20,090 nt of DNA, taken from positions 1 through 20,090 of the forward strand of contig WALD01000052.1 of the NCBI GenBank assembly GCA_015523055.1, read 5' to 3'. The notes under the pieces were generated by a model. It saw nothing but the letters and a program-made list of their open reading frames with translations, was not told the DNA's origin and searched no databases. The DNA comes from Candidatus Altarchaeota archaeon (GTDB lineage Archaea > Altiarchaeota > Altiarchaeia > IMC4 > QMZM01). Within the stretch, counting starts at the first letter, position 1. Every line of letters starts with the position of its first letter. This document shows, in pieces, positions 8,401-15,642 of this stretch. Both the position numbers and the translations under genes were made by a program.

Positions 8401-10812
8401 GTAACCCTGTATTTTCCTATAAATGGCAAGGAAGGGATAGTAGATAGATATAAAAAGCCCCCTGATTGCTCCTATTGTCAACACGGACATCCTCCAGATG
8501 AATATTCTAAGATACCCTGGGAAACTGCACCTATCAGACTCTCGGACCTCACAGAAAGGGATATCTATCGACCCAATAACGGTGGATCTGCTATGCCCCT
8601 GCCCGCCTTTTCGAGAACAAGCCCCATGTCGTCTGAGGAATCCGGGTGGCTGTACATAAAGAAACTGCCGTTTGGCTCAAGCACAATACATGATGCTAAA
8701 ATGGTCTTCCAACTGAATATTAAAGCATATCTTGATTGGTATAATAAAGTCAAATCCTGTTCAGACCCTGACCAGGACCCTTCTGTTGGGTATTGCTGGA
8801 ATGCCGAAGGTGATCCTGTTAGGATTTCTTCGACTCAGACCCAAATATCTCAGAATAGCGGCGGAGATTGCGATGTTCCAATGACTGCAGGGTGCATCTC
8901 CCCCTCCTTCATTCCGCACGAGATAACAAACGGAGTTACAAGCATATCACAGCATGCCGTATCTATCACAAATACGGATTTCAAGGAGATATGTACCTCC
9001 TCCTCACTCCCATGCACGATTTTCTCGGATGATGATGGAGGAAAGCTGGTAATTGACAGCTCATCGGAAAGGTTTTCCAGGATTAACGACTGCGAGAATT
9101 CCCGCTATGTGCGGAACATAGCAAGATTCTTTTCCCTCGAGAGGTGGACCAAAACAGGAAATATAAAGATATACGTTGGGGGGGGCTGCACCAGATACCA
9201 TGAGGGAACGAATATAGAGAATTATCACCTCTACTGCGAAAATCCGCTTACCTTAATAGAGGATGTATGGAGTCCCTATCCCCTGTGCAGCTGGCTGATG
9301 CATGGCACGGTCTGCTGGAAGGGTGGCAACAACAGAGGAGAGACAGGATGGTATCATGGACCTATTGAGGATCAGGTTGAGGTAAAGGTTAGGTATAAGG
9401 ATTCTAATGGAGACGAACAGGAGAAGGTATATCTCAAAAAAGGAAAACCCCACACAGATGAGGAGGACACGATAAACTCATACTTTGTTGTGGATGCAAC
9501 CCTGCCGGAGGAGGCTAGAAGCCTGAACATTGAGGCGAATTATTCATGCAAGACAAGACTTGACAGGCAGGTTTATCACGTAACCTGTAAGAAAAAGTGT
9601 GGAACAGATTTTGCTCCTTATATCATACCCTGTTGCCCCTTCTGGCTTTGTACTTTGGAGGGAAAGAACAAGGGCTGTAAGCAGGCAAATACTGAGAGCA
9701 TCATAGACACGTCCTCACTAACAGACAGATGGAGCGAGATAGACAGCTGGATGAATGGCGATACTCTGGTGCGTGACGGTTTGTTATCAACTCTGGATGC
9801 TGAGGTGAGCGGCTCCATCAAACCCAATGGTGACGGGGGCTGGGTAGCCGATCTGACTCTAAAACCAAAGCCCGATATAATCTCGGGTTTTGTAATGACC
9901 ATAGGCGATCACTCAATGATTTACCATCAGGAGAGGTTCTATCCGGTGAAGCACGAAATGTTCCGAAGATTCTCTGCGAAGGGTGTTGAGAAGAAGGAGT
10001 ACAACATCATTGACAGATATGGTTATGATTCCCCTGAGCATGGTTATTTGCAGCAGTGCAAGGAAACCTGCCCACCCCTTGAATGCGAGTGTCCCACTTT
10101 TATAACGGAGCCGATATGCTGGGACCCTTCTTCAGAGAAGGGATATAGTGTCAGGAAAGATTGCGTCTGCGTTCCGAGAGACGGCCAGAAAAATCCCTGT
10201 GTTTCCGACAGAACTTTCCATGAGGACGATGGCGTATACTACGATTTTGTCAGACTTTCGGCCTATGATACGAACGAGATGGCTATGATGGGATACGCCC
10301 CTCAAAAGACACTGGCCGTAGGTCTTGTCAATGAGGGAGAGATAAGCAAGGAGGACGGTGTCTATAAACTCCACTTCACAACAGGAACAACAACAGACTC
10401 CGCAACTGGTGAAACCATACAGGTGACGGAAGATGATCTCAGAAATGCAGAGCTTACCCTCTTTACGCCGTTTGAAACAACACCAACCAGAACTCTTTCA
10501 GAGTGGATGGCGAAGACTACAACGAGCGTTCCAACGACGTCCATAGTTACGACCTCCCTTCCAACAACAACAGCTCCAGCAACGACCACTATCCATGACA
10601 CCTGCACCCCCGCATGTTCCACCAACCCAGATTATGAGGCATGTGATGATACTTATTACGCATACTGCAGGGCCTCTTGTAATAGCGGCGAGGAAACACC
10701 GCCTGGAGGCGTGGGCAATGACTGGTGTCAGTCGAAAACAGCAAAAGACCTAGGAGTCAGCGACGACGGCTACGTGTGCTGTTGCTGCTGTGTAGGGGGA
10801 ACATGCTCATAA
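5431..10812 (+). CDS. Giant secreted multidomain Cys-rich protein
   Basis: This 1793-residue protein is unrecognised as a whole. A signal peptide (1-24) leads into a helical, coiled-coil-like region with spaced cysteines to about residue 350. A hydrophobic or amphipathic helical block follows at about 469-541 (AKKLLKVAGAGVGLLKKL and on). Residues about 744-845 look like a Rossmann-type GIFT/DUF4350-like (class I amidotransferase-like) domain: ILIYNFGSG, then VEYHERVGED, then VWFIDGGEA, then GNVLLTAGSESF. Long beta-rich Cys-containing domains of unknown type follow. A Thr/Pro stalk lies at about 1684-1724, and a Cys-rich terminal module contains five consecutive cysteines (YVCCCCCVGG). No C-terminal membrane anchor or sortase-like signal is visible. 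Its place directly before the VirB6-like genes suggests a surface-exposed part, tip or adhesin of the same machine; that is inference. The reading frame is continuous, with an in-frame run of eight G at 9178. Confidence 0.85.
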   Translation: MRNQKILMVFVVFLLLFSSVASASLVGEIKDCIRGPDKNVGETKVKNFCDSKKADVKKATGDMKSKIEEANAATGEIDEYLKEYNGICDEIPVDELETKIDEIDGKIDSETGPIATEINNKYRNDIKPKMVETEGKIESMIGGFDKLCEEDMVQNADKVYTALDSDLTDMEVWVNGLPNDAESIIGKNGGDDATYQKFKRGYDKIQGVYKKLGKIIELYGRIGELCKRVMKEIGGALEELKTSFAELDTLCKQINDFIENEVIKPIEDILGGIDFSESIDKKLTALCEKMTESIKNHIVESDWNGFLCKLLQKLIDQLNEAAKLLDVFMDFWNEMQKYRQCVHCLNSQIDKLETGQKASETRASKTCSDTTYNEAKAMYAKMWNNEKEKESKDYLFAIYKDPELKTDDATKEPIKKASVNKDKFDRRKAVAYLDFDPSRIAEAEGCVGDKQSSKIYKWGSKTLNKVSDEAATMRLILYSVLAKKLLKVAGAGVGLLKKLTGVTKILGHIPYIGYMSSLSKMIPFATKVLDVFMDVFTALTGTCHKIAAAEEKMNELTVPNKEVGKLDKQYGGTTYVKLPVLQGAIQKEGDTTGGIMDPNWQEMGLSYYGLTSSMELEGRSPEDYGRVKVSQYMEPFYSSNSGYVSFIEDWNKQIGYDVTDIIKEMPITATTGPVHIDLDETPDADQFVMNDPKPICTVTGLFRTEKSKKNEAWSPLSMPYKDHEVMWTKIFGITPDIEMRNPDCNILIYNFGSGEKDKYDDLMEILEKDNYEVEYHERVGEDITPEMLSNYCQVWFIDGGEASITSDEIIAIGDYINKRGNVLLTAGSESFSNVQQIAEKFGVSITTSENTATLNGGSSVTETSDYTPLYDIHYQESYYCSDKPEINGVAGESDQYPCKLRQDGRKYRYTLHPTGFKNIYNPNDPRLVCGVDYDDLASCLDENKKAGFPDGKAGFMFYLTSLQRPLTPPDIDSFPEKFRLFIPPGTVYAGVTLYFPINGKEGIVDRYKKPPDCSYCQHGHPPDEYSKIPWETAPIRLSDLTERDIYRPNNGGSAMPLPAFSRTSPMSSEESGWLYIKKLPFGSSTIHDAKMVFQLNIKAYLDWYNKVKSCSDPDQDPSVGYCWNAEGDPVRISSTQTQISQNSGGDCDVPMTAGCISPSFIPHEITNGVTSISQHAVSITNTDFKEICTSSSLPCTIFSDDDGGKLVIDSSSERFSRINDCENSRYVRNIARFFSLERWTKTGNIKIYVGGGCTRYHEGTNIENYHLYCENPLTLIEDVWSPYPLCSWLMHGTVCWKGGNNRGETGWYHGPIEDQVEVKVRYKDSNGDEQEKVYLKKGKPHTDEEDTINSYFVVDATLPEEARSLNIEANYSCKTRLDRQVYHVTCKKKCGTDFAPYIIPCCPFWLCTLEGKNKGCKQANTESIIDTSSLTDRWSEIDSWMNGDTLVRDGLLSTLDAEVSGSIKPNGDGGWVADLTLKPKPDIISGFVMTIGDHSMIYHQERFYPVKHEMFRRFSAKGVEKKEYNIIDRYGYDSPEHGYLQQCKETCPPLECECPTFITEPICWDPSSEKGYSVRKDCVCVPRDGQKNPCVSDRTFHEDDGVYYDFVRLSAYDTNEMAMMGYAPQKTLAVGLVNEGEISKEDGVYKLHFTTGTTTDSATGETIQVTEDDLRNAELTLFTPFETTPTRTLSEWMAKTTTSVPTTSIVTTSLPTTTAPATTTIHDTCTPACSTNPDYEACDDTYYAYCRASCNSGEETPPGGVGNDWCQSKTAKDLGVSDDGYVCCCCCVGGTCS

Positions 10813-10828
10813 TTTCACCTTGGAGAAT

Positions 10829-11347
10829 ATGGACGCAAAAATACTGATTGGACTCTGCATCCTGCTGTTGCTTTCCGGCGTTGGCAGTGCAGAGGTTAAA
10901 GTAAAATCCCACATATCAAAGATAGAGTATGAAGTGAATCCCAGCAAGTATGTCAATAAGGGCGAGGAGGTTACCCTTACGGTAACAATCATGGGTAAGG
11001 GGGTGAATGAAATTGATTGGAGGCCGGTTGCCGGCACGGTCAAGGTAAAAGCTGAGCCGGAGAATCCAGCAATACCGGACTCTGTTTTGAGCGGAGGCAC
11101 AATCACATTCACCCCGAAGAGCGATACATGGATTACACTGACATTCGGGGGTGATGAGACCTATCAGGCATCAGAAGAAAAGAAGATTCTAATCGGGGTT
11201 CTCTACTTCTCCTCCCCCCTTATATCTCCAGAATTTATCATACTGTTTATCCTACTTATCATTGCATTGCTCTCCTACCGCCTTTTTAGCAGAGGCAAGC
11301 TTGATATAAATTCTCTATGGAAGGAGATTGGAGGTAAAGGAACATGA
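10829..11347 (+). CDS. Small membrane-anchored protein with Ig-like ectodomain
   Basis: The protein has 172 residues from ATG 10829. An in-frame TTG at 10820 would add three residues, but the ATG gives a compact signal peptide (MDAKILIGLCILLLLSGVGS). A beta-sandwich, Ig-like ectodomain follows (about 22-120), with phrases such as GEEVTLTVTIMGKG, GGTITFTPKSDTW and LTFGGDETYQASE that resemble archaeal and bacterial Ig-like or CARDB repeats. A single membrane helix (about 130-150, FIILFILLIIALLSYRLF) and a short cytosolic tail close it. It sits 16 bases after the giant protein gene, and its stop overlaps the start of the first VirB6-like gene (ATGA). It may link the extracellular part to the membrane complex. 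The gene is secure; the exact fold is inferred. Confidence 0.75.
   Translation: MDAKILIGLCILLLLSGVGSAEVKVKSHISKIEYEVNPSKYVNKGEEVTLTVTIMGKGVNEIDWRPVAGTVKVKAEPENPAIPDSVLSGGTITFTPKSDTWITLTFGGDETYQASEEKKILIGVLYFSSPLISPEFIILFILLIIALLSYRLFSRGKLDINSLWKEIGGKGT
11330..11335 (+). promoter_or_regulatory. Strong Shine-Dalgarno site of the first VirB6-like gene
   Basis: GGAGGT lies eight bases before ATG 11344 and inside the coding region of the previous gene. It is a near-perfect anti-16S match. The four following VirB6-like genes lack a comparable site and start 1-3 bases after the preceding stop, so they probably depend on reinitiation. Confidence 0.75.
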
Positions 11348-12522
11348 ACAGAAGACTAATCCCATTGCTGATAGTATTCCTGCTCCTTGTAACGAACATT
11401 GCCGCTGAGGATACATCATGGAAAACAGATTATCCGCCCTCCACAGTCAAGGAACAGGCATCAAAACTCGTGAGAAATTTCTGGAAGTCGGGAGGCTTGC
11501 TTAGTGCAGATACAAGAGAAATAGCAATATCCGGCTTCCTTTTGATGATATCCTTTCTTTTATTACATCAAGTTACCACGGACCTGTCCAGTAACATAGC
11601 CACCTATATCCTGCAGAATCCACCTGTTTATTCCGAGGGGTTCAGAAACATGCTCGGTTTTTTTATCGGTCTGATTCAGCCCTTCTATATCCTCGCCATA
11701 ATCCTGACCGCATTCTACATAATGTTCATCTCTGATTCATACACAAGGAGAGCAAGAGCGAAGTCCATGATGGGGAAGCTGGTGGTCGGTCTGATAATTA
11801 CCTCATTCTCGCTCCCTATCATCTGGACGTTCTTCAGTCTGTCAGAATCGGTTGCGGCGTCAATCCTGAATCAGGGAATGGTAGAGCGGAGCATTGATGA
11901 GTATAACCACGCCGCCTGGCAAGCATACCTCATGATGTTTTATACTATTGTCAAGGGCCATTCCGGATTGATTAGCAAGTTTCTCAAAGTGCTTCCCTCA
12001 GAAACCGCCTGGTCTAAACCAGGGAGGTCTGGGGGTTCGGTAGCGTATACAAGAGAATGGGTAAAAAAATGGCGGAATTTCTTTGATGTAGTTAAAATTG
12101 AGGGCGACGTCAGCAGAAGCACACCATTCCTTATGTCATTTACCGTGCTTCTTGGGGGCCTCTATATCCTTCTCTCAATCAGATATGTGATGGTAATGCT
12201 ATGGGCACTTCTTTTCCCACTGATGATATTCTTCCTGTCATTTGATATGACCCGGAGAACAGGCAGAACAATGATGGAGCAGACAATACTCTGGACCATC
12301 CTGCAGGTATTCTATGCAGTCATCTTTACTGCCACCGGGGCAGCCCTGACGATAATCCCTCCCGGGATGTATGCCTCCTATGTTTTTGTATATCATGGGG
12401 TTGGAGAGGCCATACTTGGACACCTGATGGAACTAAGCGTTTTTACAATAGCTGCAGCTATGACCCTCTACCTTGGTCCGGTGGTACTATTCAACCTCTT
12501 CCAGAAACTTTTCCCGCCATAA
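11344..12522 (+). CDS. VirB6/TrbL-like polytopic membrane protein, paralogue 1 of 5
   Basis: This 392-residue protein has a signal-peptide-like N-terminus (LIPLLIVFLLLVTNIAAE) and several membrane helices. It shares two blocks with its four neighbours. Block 1 (about 105-175) contains GFFIGLIQPFYILAI, then a helix, the basic loop SDSYTRRARAKSMM and a further helix ending in LSES. Block 2 (about 280-338) contains RYVMVMLW, LLFPLMIFFLSF and TGRTMMEQTILW. The end (LFNLFQKLFPP) matches other copies. It differs by an extra hydrophilic loop of about 60 residues between the blocks (about 205-260). Helix number, tandem duplication and VirB2/VirB1-like neighbours suggest VirB6/TrbL, the inner-membrane channel part of type IV secretion systems. 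I cannot run a profile search, so the family call is inference. Confidence 0.6.
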   Translation: MNRRLIPLLIVFLLLVTNIAAEDTSWKTDYPPSTVKEQASKLVRNFWKSGGLLSADTREIAISGFLLMISFLLLHQVTTDLSSNIATYILQNPPVYSEGFRNMLGFFIGLIQPFYILAIILTAFYIMFISDSYTRRARAKSMMGKLVVGLIITSFSLPIIWTFFSLSESVAASILNQGMVERSIDEYNHAAWQAYLMMFYTIVKGHSGLISKFLKVLPSETAWSKPGRSGGSVAYTREWVKKWRNFFDVVKIEGDVSRSTPFLMSFTVLLGGLYILLSIRYVMVMLWALLFPLMIFFLSFDMTRRTGRTMMEQTILWTILQVFYAVIFTATGAALTIIPPGMYASYVFVYHGVGEAILGHLMELSVFTIAAAMTLYLGPVVLFNLFQKLFPP

Positions 12523-12523
12523 A

Positions 12524-13495
12524 ATGAAAAAAATAGTAATCTTGATAATATGGTTGTTGCTCATAGGAGCGATGAATCTTGTCCTGTTGAATGCAGACGC
12601 TGTAGATTGGAAGAATCAGCTTGACTTTGAGGAGGGGTGGTGGTCAAATGCCGCAGAGACCTTTTTTTATGCCGCTAAGAGGTCGGCTTATATTGGTGTT
12701 GGGTATGCAAAAGCCACTGACTACAAGAATCTGTTTAAGGATAATCTTCTGAATTTCATCTCTATGAATCCCTCACCCGTGCAATCAACAACCCTGAGGG
12801 ATGCAATGGGTTTCTTTATTAATCTCCTTCAGCCGTTCTATGTCCTTGGGATACTCATAGCATCGTTCTACCTGCTCTTTGTGTCAGCATCACCCGAGGA
12901 CAGGTATAGAATCAAATCCATGCTGACGAAACTGATTGCCGGCATGATAGTGATATCCCTCTCCCCTGCAATACTCCAGTTATTCCTCAGCCTGTCGGAG
13001 GGCCTCACAAGGGTCATCCTTGGACTCACCAATGTGGATATATTCCTGGCAGTAATGGATGACCTTCTGGATTCACTTAAGTGGTACTTTGCTATGCTAA
13101 CCGTTGTAGCGATGGACATAGGCTTTTACGCCCTGCTTCCGATAATGGGCATGGTATGGGGAATTTTCACCGTCCTTTTTTTGAGATACGTAATAGTAAC
13201 CCTCTTCTGCATTATATTTCCCCTTATCGTTTTTCTCTATTCCTTTGAATTCACAAGGGGGCTTGGGAGGAACATGCTGGAGCAGATGATCCTCTGGACG
13301 GTTATCCAGCAATTCAACGCCGTTTTTCTTGCTGTAGCCGCAGTCTGCATTGCAACGAGACCTGAGAACTTCATGGTTATAATCCCTTCCGGACTTCCAC
13401 TTCCAGACATTGATTTCCTCGCATTAGTATCCAGTTTAGCGTTTGTCATGGCGCCCCTGCTGGTGTTAAGGTTATTCAGGAACTTCCTCCCATAA
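12524..13495 (+). CDS. VirB6/TrbL-like polytopic membrane protein, paralogue 2 of 5
   Basis: The protein has 323 residues from ATG 12524, one base after the preceding stop. The in-frame upstream extension overlaps the previous gene and lacks a signal peptide, so this ATG, which gives MKKIVILIIWLLLIGAM, is preferred. Block 1 (about 95-166) has GFFINLLQPFYVLGI and the loop SASPEDRYRIKSML, the copy most like the VirB2-type pilin loop elsewhere in the window. Block 2 (about 219-277) has LRYVIVTLF, FPLIVFLYSFEFTRGLGR and MLEQMILWTVIQ. The C-terminus ends LRLFRNFLP. The soluble N-terminal stretch between signal peptide and block 1 (about 27-90) differs from the other copies, so each paralogue may expose a different face. 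No start-proximal Shine-Dalgarno site is seen; translation is likely coupled. Confidence 0.6.
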   Translation: MKKIVILIIWLLLIGAMNLVLLNADAVDWKNQLDFEEGWWSNAAETFFYAAKRSAYIGVGYAKATDYKNLFKDNLLNFISMNPSPVQSTTLRDAMGFFINLLQPFYVLGILIASFYLLFVSASPEDRYRIKSMLTKLIAGMIVISLSPAILQLFLSLSEGLTRVILGLTNVDIFLAVMDDLLDSLKWYFAMLTVVAMDIGFYALLPIMGMVWGIFTVLFLRYVIVTLFCIIFPLIVFLYSFEFTRGLGRNMLEQMILWTVIQQFNAVFLAVAAVCIATRPENFMVIIPSGLPLPDIDFLALVSSLAFVMAPLLVLRLFRNFLP

Positions 13496-13496
13496 A

Positions 13497-14558
13497 ATGC
13501 ACAAGAAGATTATTATTCTGGTTATGGCAGTCATCCTTCTGATGAGCGGTGCAGATGCAAAGATGGGCAGCTCTGCACTTAATAGTATTAACAATGTGTT
13601 AGGCATTCTGGCAGATCTATGCAACTTTGGTTTGGCTGGTAAATATCTTGAAGAGTTTACGACCTATTTCGCAGGGATGTTATCGAGAGTGATACTCTTC
13701 ATATTTATGTTTTTTATGATAGAAGACGAGGACATGTTCTACAATAACATAGAGCAGGGGGTCATGGAAAACCCTTCCCTCTCTCCCGGGATCGAGAATG
13801 TGGTGGGGATATTCATCAGCATGCTGGAACCCATCTACATTCTCGCCATAATCCTGACCGCCTTCTATTTCCTGTTCATGCAGTCCTCCATTGAGGGCAG
13901 GGCAAGGGCAAAGTCGTTACTGTCCAAACTCATTATATCACTGGCAGTTATCTCCCTTTCACTCCCTATTCTAAGGGTATCAATAGCCCTCTCCGAGAGT
14001 TTAACCGGGACAATACTGAATCTTATAGATATCAGGATGGTACAAAGAATCCTGCATGACGGCATCTATGGCTCGTGGTGTCTAATGATGAGGATGGGAA
14101 TAGCACACAGTGAGACTGCCCTTGCGTTCTATTTAATCCTATTCAGTCTGGGAATGTGGGGTCCCTACATGGTAATCGGTCTGAGGCATATAATGCTCGT
14201 CTTCTTTTTCATGCTCTTTCCGATATCCATCACCCTGTATTCCTTTAATCTGTCAAGAGAAATTGGACGCAGAATGCTTGAGCTAACAATCGTTCTTTTA
14301 TTCATCCAGACATTTATGGCGGTTACAGTGCTTGCGATCTCAATCGGAGCCTATATAACCCCCCACGACATTCATGGTTTGCAGGTCCCGGAGAGGACCT
14401 GTATCCCCGGGGGGATGCCCAAACTGACCTCATTATTCGGTACCTTCGGAGAGGGTGAGACCAATATTATGCTGTTAGTCATTGGGATAGTGGGCCATAT
14501 CCTCTTCATGATTGCACCCCTTATGGCCCTCAGATGGTTTAAGGGCTTTTTACCATGA
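13497..14558 (+). CDS. VirB6/TrbL-like polytopic membrane protein, paralogue 3 of 5
   Basis: This 353-residue protein starts one base after the preceding stop (taaaATG). The N-terminus, MHKKIIILVMAVILLMSGAD, is a signal peptide or first helix. An additional hydrophobic helix at about 57-77 (MLSRVILFIFMFFMI) precedes block 1. Block 1 (about 102-172) has GIFISMLEPIYILAI and SSIEGRARAKSLL. Block 2 (about 228-287) has LRHIMLVFFFMLFPI and YSFNLSREIGRRMLE. A loop of about 30 residues with one Cys (PERTCIPGG) sits before the last helix. The terminal LRWFKGFLP matches copies 1 and 2. Same proposed role as its neighbours, a membrane channel subunit, by inference. Confidence 0.6.
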   Translation: MHKKIIILVMAVILLMSGADAKMGSSALNSINNVLGILADLCNFGLAGKYLEEFTTYFAGMLSRVILFIFMFFMIEDEDMFYNNIEQGVMENPSLSPGIENVVGIFISMLEPIYILAIILTAFYFLFMQSSIEGRARAKSLLSKLIISLAVISLSLPILRVSIALSESLTGTILNLIDIRMVQRILHDGIYGSWCLMMRMGIAHSETALAFYLILFSLGMWGPYMVIGLRHIMLVFFFMLFPISITLYSFNLSREIGRRMLELTIVLLFIQTFMAVTVLAISIGAYITPHDIHGLQVPERTCIPGGMPKLTSLFGTFGEGETNIMLLVIGIVGHILFMIAPLMALRWFKGFLP

Positions 14559-14561
14559 AAG

Positions 14562-15641
14562 ATGATTCGGTCGTATAATACAGAAAAACCTGCGAAGGGA
14601 GGGGGACTAAAACCATTGGCATTGGTGATAGCATTGCTTCTTTTTGTGAATCTATCTGTTGTGCAGGTTTCTGCTGCTAAGCCCAAGGCATCAGACCTGC
14701 TAAAACCGCTGGCTGACGAGGCATTTAAACTCGCCTGGAAGGTAGGCATTATAACCATGGCGGCGGATGTGAGAGATTTTTTTTATAGCCTCTATGACAA
14801 CATGCTTCTCCTCATCCTGGCCAATCCCCCTATGAATGCAGTTAGAGGATTCATGGGTTTCTTTATAAACATGCTGCAGCCATTCTACATCCTGGCCATA
14901 ATCCTGCTGGGGTTCCAGCTGATATTCATATCCTCTTCCCCGGAGGAAAGAGCAGAGATAAAAACATTGTTTGGATGGTTCCTTGCCTCCCTCATGCTGA
15001 TTTCATTATCCCCCTATCTCCTGCTCCTGCTCATGGATATCTCCATGATGCTAACAACGCTTATCCTTGGGATTGCCGACCCGAATCTCGGGATCCATGC
15101 AATAAAAGGCGGAACCGATGTTCTTTTTAACACATTTGAGGTACTCAACTGGATTCACATGACCGGGGGGGTAGAAATACTGGTTCTGAATTTCGGCTTG
15201 TTGCTACTCCTTTATTTCATGTTGATACTGAGATACCTGATGGTTGGGTTTTGGGGAATTCTCTTTCCGGTTACAATATTCCTCTATTCCATTGAGCCAT
15301 TCAGGGATATGGGCAGGGACATGTTTACCCAGACCATAATGTGGATATTTATGCAGGTTGCGTGGGCAATAGGCCTGATAGCGATAGCCGTCTCCTTCGC
15401 AGGTATCCAGGAGATTTACCCCCAGTTCCCCCTTATGTACATATATCTTGCAAGTTTCTTCCTCTTTTTCGCATCCCCTATGATTATGCTCGGAATTATG
15501 GACTGGTTATCTTTAGGTCTTTATCTCTTCGGAACCGTTGCACCCGAGCCGATGTCAGAAGGAGCAGGTTACGTGGAGGATTCAGCTATATCAAGAGACC
15601 TGGTTGAGGAGGAAGAGGTAGTTATAAAGCCAATATCCTAA
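14562..15641 (+). CDS. VirB6/TrbL-like polytopic membrane protein, paralogue 4 of 5
   Basis: This 359-residue protein starts three bases after the preceding stop. Unlike the others it has a longer basic N-terminus (MIRSYNTEKPAKGGG) before the hydrophobic segment LKPLALVIALLLFVNLS. Block 1 (about 98-170) has GFFINMLQPFYILAI and the loop SSPEERAEIKTLFG; here the loop is more acidic. Block 2 (about 222-280) has LRYLMVGFWGILFPVTIFLYS and an FRDMGRDMFTQTIMW segment. Instead of ending at the LP motif, it has a soluble acidic tail of about 35 residues (EEEEVVIKPIS at the end), probably cytosolic. That tail could contact the assembly ATPase or other cytosolic parts; this is inference. Confidence 0.6.
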   Translation: MIRSYNTEKPAKGGGLKPLALVIALLLFVNLSVVQVSAAKPKASDLLKPLADEAFKLAWKVGIITMAADVRDFFYSLYDNMLLLILANPPMNAVRGFMGFFINMLQPFYILAIILLGFQLIFISSSPEERAEIKTLFGWFLASLMLISLSPYLLLLLMDISMMLTTLILGIADPNLGIHAIKGGTDVLFNTFEVLNWIHMTGGVEILVLNFGLLLLLYFMLILRYLMVGFWGILFPVTIFLYSIEPFRDMGRDMFTQTIMWIFMQVAWAIGLIAIAVSFAGIQEIYPQFPLMYIYLASFFLFFASPMIMLGIMDWLSLGLYLFGTVAPEPMSEGAGYVEDSAISRDLVEEEEVVIKPIS

Positions 15642-15642
15642 G

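Noticed and set aside
8002..8490. Minus-strand open frame of 162 codons inside the giant secreted protein gene
   Set aside because: It lies wholly antisense to a long, domain-consistent coding sequence, and its translation has no recognisable features. Treated as a shadow frame, like the similar one at 6084-6572.
9178..9185. Frameshift at the G8 run in the giant protein gene
   Set aside because: The frame is open on both sides with consistent Cys-rich secreted character, so no frameshift is needed.
10820..10828. TTG start nine bases upstream for the Ig-like membrane protein
   Set aside because: ATG 10829 gives a better signal peptide. The TTG overlaps the only GGAG-like sequence that could act as a ribosome-binding site.
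12473..12523. Upstream start for VirB6-like copy 2, adding 17 residues
   Set aside because: The extension overlaps the previous coding sequence and is hydrophilic and Ser-rich. ATG 12524 directly yields a signal-like segment and matches the spacing of the other copies.
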